NCBI RefSeq assembly: GCF_010093595.1
Contig: NW_022985447.1
Span: 1,064,407-1,128,406, forward strand
Direction: 5' to 3'
DNA from: Mytilinidion resinicola
Taxonomy: Eukaryota; Ascomycota; Dothideomycetes; Mytilinidiales; Mytilinidiaceae
Length of the DNA: 64,000 bases
A program made the translations under genes and the position numbers. A model generated the notes under the pieces. It saw only the letters and a program-made list of their open reading frames with translations, did not search any database and was not told the DNA's origin. Of this stretch, positions 57,451 to 64,000 are shown piece by piece; the stretch's first letter is position 1, and the number at the start of each line of letters is the position of its first letter.

Positions 57451-58548
57451 ATGTCTTTCCAACCCACCACACTCAATATGACATTCGATACTTCGCTGGC
57501 ATACACTGGCGATGCCGACCCGGCACTACTCAACCAGTCCTTCGGCTCTTCCACCGAATCCGACCCCTCCCTTTACAGCCGATATCAAACACCATCCCAA
57601 GCAACTGCTACGGCAGATGACGATGATAATCCCTCCCAAAAAACCGCAAAAGAAGCCAACGACGAAAACCCAACCCTCCCCTCTTCCTCTATAACCCCCA
57701 AGCCCGCCACCTCCTCCACCTTCTCCGACTTCTCCACCACAACCTCCCCAACGCCAGTCACGCACCTCCCCACCCTTGCGACCTACGACGCCTGGGCCCC
57801 CGTCTACGACACAGACGGCAACATGCTCCAAGCCATCGACGACCTCGAACTCGCCACTCTCCTACCAACCTTCCTGAACTCCGTCACCGCCTCCTTCACC
57901 TCCACCTCCTTACCCACATCCCAGACCCCAGACCCTGAACGCACTCTCCAGATTCTTGATCTCGGCTGCGGCACCGGTCGCAACACCCTCAAACTCGCCA
58001 CTCACCCCTACCCCCCTCACCTCCACATCTCCATCACCGGCATCGACTTCTCCGCCCCAATGCTCGCCCTCGCGCGCGCCAAGCTCGCCTCTACCCCGCT
58101 CTCCCCTGCCATCGCCTCCACCACGCTCCACCACGCCGACGCCTTCGCCGCCCCCGCGCCAGCCGTCCTGGCCACCCTTCCCCAATTCGACGCGATTATC
58201 TCTACCTTGGTCCTTGAGCACGTGCCGCTTGCCGCCTTCTGGCAGCGGGTGGTCTGGCTGCTGAAGCCAGGCGGCGTGGCGCTGGTGACGAATATGCACG
58301 AGGAGATGGGGCGGGTGAGCCAGGCGGGGTTTGTGGCGGGGGATGGGCGGAAAGTTAGGGGGGAGAGCTGGGCGCATGGGGTCGCGGAGACGGGGGAGGT
58401 GGCGCGGGGGTGTGGGCTGGAGGTTTTGGGGGTTTGGGAACGGGCGGTGGAGGAGGGAGATTTGGAAGGGGGGGTTGGGGAGAGGGGGAGGAAGTGGGTG
58501 GGCAGGAGGGTGTGGTTTGGGGTTTTGGTTAGGAAGGGGGAGGTCTGA
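57451..58548 (+). CDS. Class I SAM-dependent methyltransferase
   Basis: 365 aa from ATG 57451; the open frame extends upstream, but this ATG follows an ATCAAA context and a T/C-rich leader. The first ~110 residues are Ser/Thr/Pro-rich and disordered. A conserved entry, LATYDAWAPVYDTDGNMLQAIDDLEL, precedes motif I ILDLGCGTGRNTLKLA (SAM-binding GxGxG) near residue 170. Then come ITGIDFSAPMLALARAKL (motif II, acidic Asp) and FDAIISTLVLEHV (motif IV). The fold is that of small-molecule methyltransferases acting on metabolites or quinone-like substrates. Substrate cannot be told. There is no secondary-metabolite backbone gene nearby. Composition changes sharply from C-rich to G-rich on the coding strand near 58300, giving an Arg/Gly/Glu-rich tail. 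Confidence 0.85.
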   Translation: MSFQPTTLNMTFDTSLAYTGDADPALLNQSFGSSTESDPSLYSRYQTPSQATATADDDDNPSQKTAKEANDENPTLPSSSITPKPATSSTFSDFSTTTSPTPVTHLPTLATYDAWAPVYDTDGNMLQAIDDLELATLLPTFLNSVTASFTSTSLPTSQTPDPERTLQILDLGCGTGRNTLKLATHPYPPHLHISITGIDFSAPMLALARAKLASTPLSPAIASTTLHHADAFAAPAPAVLATLPQFDAIISTLVLEHVPLAAFWQRVVWLLKPGGVALVTNMHEEMGRVSQAGFVAGDGRKVRGESWAHGVAETGEVARGCGLEVLGVWERAVEEGDLEGGVGERGRKWVGRRVWFGVLVRKGEV

Positions 58549-59777
58549 GGGGTTGAGGATAGGTTTGGGGTTCGGGATTTGAAAAGTGAGGAGTCGGGTC
58601 TTCGTTACGGCGGTGTTTTCGGATATTTGTTGAGTTGTTCACCATGAGGCTCCTAGGGGCGTTTGTTTTCGGTAGTAATACTTCAGAACGCTTTGAAACT
58701 TAGTCAATGAAGCGCAATTGCAGGAAGACCCATAAGAAAGGTTCTCCCCTGTGTCCACTTGCGTGATTTCATCCGATCTTGATGTTTCCTCAAATCTATC
58801 ACAACCGAACAATAGCTCCAGGTTCGCATGCAAAAGCTGTGATGACGTGTAAGTAAGAGGTTTGATGTGTAGATGAACTCTGACTTACGTCTTGATGCAT
58901 CCTAGTGAACTAAATAGTAAACGTTGTGGGGAGTGTCTGGGAGTTCAATGGTTCCGAAGCTTCGAGAGTACATTTCTTAATCGTCTCCTATTTTTGACAG
59001 CTGGATGCCTACGAGGTTGACTCTGGGGCTTCGAGAGCGATCGATCATTCTTTACGTCCTTGTGAGGGCTCGAGTCTTGTGAAGAGAACGCTTGTTGGTT
59101 TCCAGAGTCGTCTGTTCTGAACGTGTTCTCCTGTCGGCGATTAGGGTTTTGCGAGGTTGCCGTTCCCAAGGTTCCTACAGTGGATTGATCGAGACTGCAC
59201 TGGCTAAGTTGCTACATGTGCCCGGAAGGCCGCCCTTGACCCTCACTGAATGCTGGCAACGCTTCGAAATCTAGAGTTGACGCGATGCTCTGATCGTCGG
59301 CTGCTTCAGTAATTGTTCTTGCGGCCGCTTGGCTACGCTTCCTCTTCTTCTCCGTCGTCTCTTTCTCTCTTTCTGCTTTTATCTTTGACAAGGCGCTTGG
59401 GACAAGGCCTGTCATATCCTCCGACTGTCATCGGGAGTGGCATTTGAGAATGCCAGTGGACAGGAGTAGGTCTTGAAGCCGAAACGCTTCAGCGTCCTGA
59501 AATAGTCATCACCATTTGCAATACGCGCCCACCGCATACTACCAAGTGGCAACAACGTCCATCCCATACTCTGCTTCGTCAAAGACTAGAAAAATGACGC
59601 CTCTAGCGCAACCTAATAGCCGGAGCAGGTCGGCCGCCCTCTTACTATCTGCCTTCTACGTCGTTTGCCACAATTTTCGTCACCTTGGACCTATATCATA
59701 CCATCTAAGAAGTATATGATAAGAGGGTAGTAGTAGGTTGTGGTTGGGGAGGAGGCAATGGATGTTGCTTAGAAAGA
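58549..59777. other. Intergenic with one decayed ORF
   Basis: Between the methyltransferase stop and the end of the NLR-like gene. Apart from the broken minus-strand frame at 58945-59415, listed separately, I see no gene, repeat or RNA. Confidence 0.5.
58945..59415 (-). pseudogene. Possible decayed ORF with one in-frame stop
   Basis: From ATG 59415 one frame of 157 codons runs to 58945 with a single internal TAG (after GRPSGHM, near 59212). The product is Lys/Arg/Ser-rich (KAEREKETTEKKRKRSQAA at the start, SQPRRHPAVKNRRRLRNVL at the end) and would be a disordered, perhaps nuclear, protein. The TAG could come from CAG by a single C-to-T change. No family was recognised, and low-complexity basic frames can arise by chance. 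Confidence 0.25.
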
Positions 59778-62700
59778 CTAGAGTGCGAGTTGTAGCAGCT
59801 TAACGACGGTCTCATGCCCATTCCTTACCGCCCACGAAAGCGGCGTCCCTCCGTCCTTATCCTTGGAGTCGACATCGACCTTGCCTGTCTCGAGCAGCAG
59901 CTTAACAACGGCCTCATGCCCNNNNNNNNNNNNNNNNNNNNNNNNNNNNNNNNNNNNNNNNNNNNNNNNNNNNNNNNNNNNNNNNNNNNNNNNNNNNNNN
60001 NNNNNNNNNNNNNNNNNNNNNNNNNNNNNNNNNNNNNNNNNNNNNNNNNNNNNNNNNNNNNNNNNNNNNNNNNNNNNNNNNNNNNNNNNNNNNNNNNNNN
60101 NNNNNNNNNNNNNNNNNNNNNNNNNNNNNNNNNNNNNNNNNNNNNNNNNNNNNNNNNNNNNNNNNNNNNNNNNNNNNNNNNNNNNNNNNNNNNNNNNNNN
60201 NNNNNNNNNNNNNNNNNNNNNNNNNNNNNNNNNNNNNNNNNNNNNNNNNNNNNNNNNNNNNNNNNNNNNNNNNNNNNNNNNNNNNNNNNNNNNNNNNNNN
60301 NNNNNNNNNNNNNNNNNNNGCCGCCCATAAGAGCGGCGTCCGGCCAGTATTATCCTTGAAGTCGACGTCAAACTTGCCTATCTCGAGCAGCAGCTTAACT
60401 ACGACGTCGTGCCCTTTTCGCCCATAAGAGCGGCGTCCGGCCAGTATTATCCTTGAAGTCGACGTCAAACTTGCCTATCTCGAGCAGCAGCTTAACTACG
60501 ACGTCGTGCCCTTTTCCTGCCGCCCGCGATAGCGGCGTCCGTCCGTCCTGATCCTTGAAATTGACGTCGACCTCGCCTGTTTCAAACAGGAAAGCGAGTA
60601 AAACTTTGTCACCATGCTCTGCTAAATATGAAGGTACTGTCCTCCTGTTTGAAAATTTGAAGTCCCGTTTAAATTTACCCTGTCTACCTTCATCCTGAAG
60701 GTACTGGCCATAGAGATTGTGAAGCCGTGTGCCCGGGGGCTGATTCAATATATGAGCCTGCAGAAACGTTATTACGGCTTCTTCACTCCCGGTCGCAAGG
60801 GCTGCGAACAAGGGAGGACCGTAACGCTCGTTTCCCACTTCAAGCCACGATAGGATAGATGGATGAACTTTGATGAGGTTTGACATGTTCCCTTCCGCCA
60901 AGACATACAAAAGACTCACCTCTTGTGTATGCCTGCGTACTTCGTTTTTTTTGAATAGATTGTCGAGCTTGATCCAATCGGCTAGCCGGAAGGTTTGAAT
61001 GAAACCTTTTTGAGCGATACCACTTCCTGCTGCCACATCTGCATGGTATAGCACATTGCGTACGGCATAATCCAGGAAGGGGAATTCACTAGCAGCAGAT
61101 TGGCGGTAGTCTACAGCTTCCCGCGATGAAGCTTTTGGAAGACTCTCGGGGAGCTTCAGGAGGGTGAAAGCGTCGATGTCCATGTAGTTGAGGCAGCACT
61201 TCTTCAACTGCTCATGACTTTGACCTTGGAAATTTATTCCAAGCGCAGGCCAAATGTTTCCAAGCCCGTTTTCTTTTAGGAGAAAGTCCTTTATTGATTC
61301 ATGAATGAACCGGACTTTCTGACTTTTCGATTTCGTGATTTCGGCGAGTCCTTTAGAGGAATTGAGGATGAATCTTTCAATAACGTCTCTTGTGATCTCT
61401 TCATGATCCCACCTTGATAGGGTCTCGGGCTCAACTCCAGAAAGAATAGCAAAGTATAACTGCTCTGGACTTAACGGTTGCGTCGAGAAGAGAACCCACT
61501 GAACACATAAAACCAGCTCGTCTCTATTGTTGGAGTCGCGTGTCAGAATATCGTGGAACAGCTCGTGGAGGTCGCTAGGAATCTCATCGAGTCTTCGCCG
61601 AAGCGCATGTATGCGGCCAATGTCGTATTCTTTATTCAGTATCCCTACCACGAGAATAACCCACATGAAAATCCCCGACGCTTTCTCTTGAAGTTCTGTT
61701 CGGACTTGCTCAGCGGCCTTACTATGTCCAATCTTCAACTCGCTATCCAGGTAGTTGATTATATCCTGACTATGTCCTTCTTGTCCTTCCAGCACTAGAT
61801 CCAAGCTTTTCCGGATTGTAATATGCGGATAGTGTCTGCTTGAAAAGCAGACTCGGAATTCGATACCGGCTGATATGGCGAGCTCGCTAACATGTTCCAA
61901 AAATGATAGCATGTCCCGGATCTGACGTTCCTCACATTCATCTAAGGCGTCGATAAAACATACCACAGAGGACTCTCCCAGACTTTGTATGGCTTGCTCA
62001 AACAGGGTTTTCAATGATTCGACGCTCCATTGGTGTTCGCTGGTGCTTGACTTTGAGAGGTCAAGCAAGTCAAAGACGCACTGAAGCGCTGGAATTCGTT
62101 CGAGGAGTTGCAGTAAGAGCGACTGATATGTTCCAACTGTTGACTTCTCCAGACCTTCGCCTAACGCATTGAAGAAGAATGAGATCATAATCCTATCCTT
62201 CATCATCTTGCGGGTATTGGCAAGGGCAAATTTGATCAATGTTGACTTTCCTGTTCCAGGCTTCCCTTTAATCCACAAGAAGCCGTGGTGCTTGTCCAGC
62301 TTAGCGGCATCGAGCCAGTTGACGTATTCGGGACTTTTTACCAGCCATTTACATGTCTTGGCGTGGGCATTCTTGATGGTCATTTGGCGCGCATCGATTT
62401 GGTCGAATCTCAAGGAATCCAATAACATCCTTTTTTGCTCTTGGTTGAGTGACAGCTTCTCTCCTCCCCTGGGCCGACTGGAGGCCGTATCTCTCTTCAC
62501 AGGGTTCACTGACAAGATCTTGTTCGTGCGTGCCGCTGCCGTTGCCACTGCTCCATTGATCTGCCCCTGATGTTCAAACGTATTTGCGGGATTATTCGTA
62601 GCGGATACGGTGGAAGGATGTTCTTCGCCGAGGGTCCGCCTCGTCATCGCTAGCGCTTCGTTCTTTATCGCCGCTGCTTCATTGAGCTGCCCTTGGTTTT

Positions 62701-63283
62701 CGAGCGTATTTGCGAGGCTGTTCATAGCAGAGATTGTGGAAGGATGTCCTTCGCCGAGGATCTGCTTCCTCTTCTCTAGTACTTCCTTCTTCATCACCTC
62801 TGCTTCATTTAGCTGCCCCTGATGTCCAAGCATGTTTGCGAGGTTGTTCATAGCGGAGATTGTGGAAAGATGTTCTTCGCCGAGGGTCCGCCTCATCTTC
62901 GCGAACACTTCCTTCTTCATCGCCATTGCTTCATTGAGCTGCCCTTGATCCTCGAGTGTGTTTGCAAGGTTGTTTAAAGCAGAGATCGTGGAAGGATGTT
63001 CTTCGCCGAATATCCGCTTCCTCTCCTTTAGCATTTCCTTCTTCATCACCACTGCTTCATTTAGCTGCCCCTGATGTCCAAGCCTATTTGCAAGGTTATT
63101 TATAGCGGAGACCGTGGATGGATGTCCTCCGCCGAAGGTCCGCTTCCTCTTCCCTAGCACTTCCTTCGTCGCGAATGCTTCATCGAGCGAGCCTTGATTA
63201 CCGCATGTGTGTGGGACGTTGTCCATAGAGAAGGTCGTGGAGGGTTGTTCTTCGCCGGGAATCTGCTTCCTTTTCGTAAGCAT
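59778..63283 (-). CDS. TPR-NACHT-ankyrin NLR-like protein, ankyrin end broken by a gap
   Basis: Signal-transducing NTPase of the STAND class; fungal members act in non-self recognition and cell death. The intact frame 63283-60395 gives 962 aa. Residues 1-251 are six 42-aa kinesin-light-chain-type TPRs (consensus GEEHPSTISAMNNLANTLEDQG). NACHT starts near 300: KWLVKSPEYVNWLD, then Walker A GKPGTGKST (340-348), Walker B VVCFIDALDECEE, and a winged-helix-like FIHESIKDFLL. Ankyrin repeats follow (VDVNFKDQDGRTPLSRAAGKGHDVVVKLLLE). At 60395 the frame stops because one ankyrin unit is short by 5 bp; beyond the 398-N gap the repeats resume (GHEAVVKLLLETGKVDVDSKD) and end at a stop at 59778. The TPR frame stays open upstream to a possible acceptor at 63311, so an earlier exon is likely. 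Confidence 0.8.
59922..60319. other. Assembly gap (398 N) inside ankyrin repeats
   Basis: Undetermined bases flanked on both sides by nearly identical ankyrin-coding repeat units. Collapse of near-identical repeats is the likely cause. Reported frames across it are not real. Confidence 0.98.
60322..60514 (-). repeat. 97-bp direct duplication of an ankyrin unit
   Basis: The sequence starting CGCCCATAAGAGCGGCGTCC occurs at 60322 and again at 60419, with the following ~95 bp apparently identical. The 97-bp period is not a multiple of three, unlike true ankyrin units in this gene, so it shifts the frame and creates the stop at 60395. Confidence 0.8.
62530..63283 (-). repeat. 126-bp TPR-coding tandem repeats, six units
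   Basis: Six in-register units of 42 codons. The sequence GGAAGGATGTCCTTCGCCGA or a close variant returns every 126 bp (for example at about 62611, 62737, 62863, 62989 and 63115). Units are highly alike at both DNA and protein level, as expected if they are kept similar by recombination. Confidence 0.85.
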
Positions 63284-64000
63284 TTCCTTCGTTGCCGCTG
63301 CTTCATCGAACTGGACATAGTGGAAAGTACCCTATTTTGGCTTGTCTAGGAAGGGCAGTGAAAGTCGTCTGGTCGTCTTCTTAGAGCTGTGGAAACATTA
63401 GCTCAGCAGCCGTCAAAAGGTCGGTCGCAAGGGCTTAAGAATCCTATCGTTTGAGATTGAGAAGGTGGATGTGGACAATTACCGACCGTCCGCGTGAACA
63501 AGGATTGTCTTGGCGACCCTTGGCCTACTATACTAGATAGAGTTAGGTACTTATGCCACGAACCCACGTGCTGTTGGGTGTAGTGGAAGGCAATCTCATA
63601 CAAGTCTCGTCGCTTTATTACTAATTTTTAACATGTGTAACACGATACAGGCTTCCACCACAGCAGGATGTCATCAAGAGTAAGCAATCAAACGGATCGA
63701 GATGGAGAGTGTTGAATGGATTGCAAATCACTGTGCGCACTAAGAAACCATCGAGCTCTTGTAGCACATCCCCATATCCAAGCTCCCAATTAACCCATAA
63801 TTGAATGCCTGCCAAGGCCAGTCGAAAGGCAATATTGGCAGTACGGCTTTCCAGATTTAGGGTAACCCTTAGGCCAAATTTGCTCTTTGGCCTACGAAAT
63901 TATCAATCTCCTATCCGAAGCCAGGAAAGTATGCAACGTACCTCCAGCAAAGTGATGAAATGCCGCAACAGCGCGCAGCTGTTGTTGAGCGAGGACGATG
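63284..64000. other. Window edge, probable 5' part of the NLR-like gene
   Basis: On the minus strand a CAG acceptor at 63311-63313 leads in frame into the first TPR. At the far edge the frame LAQQQLRAVAAFHHFAG ends at a GTACGT donor near 63940. The frame at 63621-63815 (GIQLWVNWELGYGDVLQEL) looks protein-like but is not recognised. No continuous model can be built, because the start probably lies beyond 64000. Confidence 0.35.

Noticed and set aside
56941..58548. Secondary-metabolite cluster around the methyltransferase
   Set aside because: No polyketide synthase, peptide synthetase, terpene cyclase, P450 or pathway regulator lies nearby; neighbours are a mitochondrial protein and an NLR-like gene.
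59778..60468. Frames of 155-197 aa spanning the second N run
   Set aside because: Only the known-base ends are informative; the minus-strand ankyrin ends were used in the NLR-like gene and the rest discarded.
1..64000. tRNA, rRNA or CRISPR features
   Set aside because: Eye search for GGTTCGAATC-type B boxes on both strands found no acceptable tRNA; no rRNA words; no regularly spaced short repeats. A tRNAscan or Infernal run would be decisive.

Overview
The window is nuclear DNA of a filamentous ascomycete (Pezizomycotina). The signs are short GT..AG introns (mostly 48-100 nt) with CTAAC-like branch points, a 353-aa group I G-alpha subunit, a CFEM membrane protein, NACHT/ankyrin and HET-type genes, and long intergenic stretches with microsatellites. 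The class cannot be fixed from the sequence alone; Dothideomycetes is a guess. Two runs of N (36450-36739 and 59922-60319) show a draft assembly. I rebuilt the genes by joining exons by eye; for each spliced model the summed exon lengths keep the reading frame, except where stated.

Layout, left half. 1-1286 holds degenerate ~147-bp tandem repeats. Then, on the minus strand: a Mis13/Dsn1 kinetochore gene (1287-3272), a C2-C2-EF-hand phosphatidylserine decarboxylase of the Psd2 type (4792-8550), a HAD phosphatase (9788-10765), a G-alpha gene (14054-15332), a decayed ORF (17833-18252) and a ThrE/Prm10-like transporter (19786-22653). From 22654 to 25344 I see no gene, but there is a long imperfect palindrome at 23951-24034. 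A very large gene fills 25345-33991 on the minus strand. It has 21 or 22 exons and encodes about 2,450 aa: an N-terminal ComEC-like metallo-beta-lactamase (MBL) hydrolase fused to a long beta-rich repetitive region. It is followed by a decayed HET-family fragment (34972-36021) and an assembly gap.

Layout, right half. A CFEM single-pass membrane protein (37871-40345, +), transketolase (41654-44324, +), an RPA1/MEIOB-like OB-fold protein (45538-47604, -), inositol-3-phosphate synthase (48045-49747, -), a two-LIM paxillin-like protein (52215-54568, +), a Sam35/metaxin-like protein (55916-56940, +), a class I methyltransferase (57451-58548, +), a decayed ORF (58945-59415, -) and a TPR-NACHT-ankyrin NLR-like gene (59778-63283, -) whose ankyrin end is broken by the second gap.

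Most genes are unlinked housekeeping or signalling functions, as expected in fungi; there is no operon or metabolic cluster. The most unusual content is the giant MBL-fusion gene, which carries an apparent frameshift, the HET relic beside it, and the NLR-like gene with its TPRs at the N-terminus.
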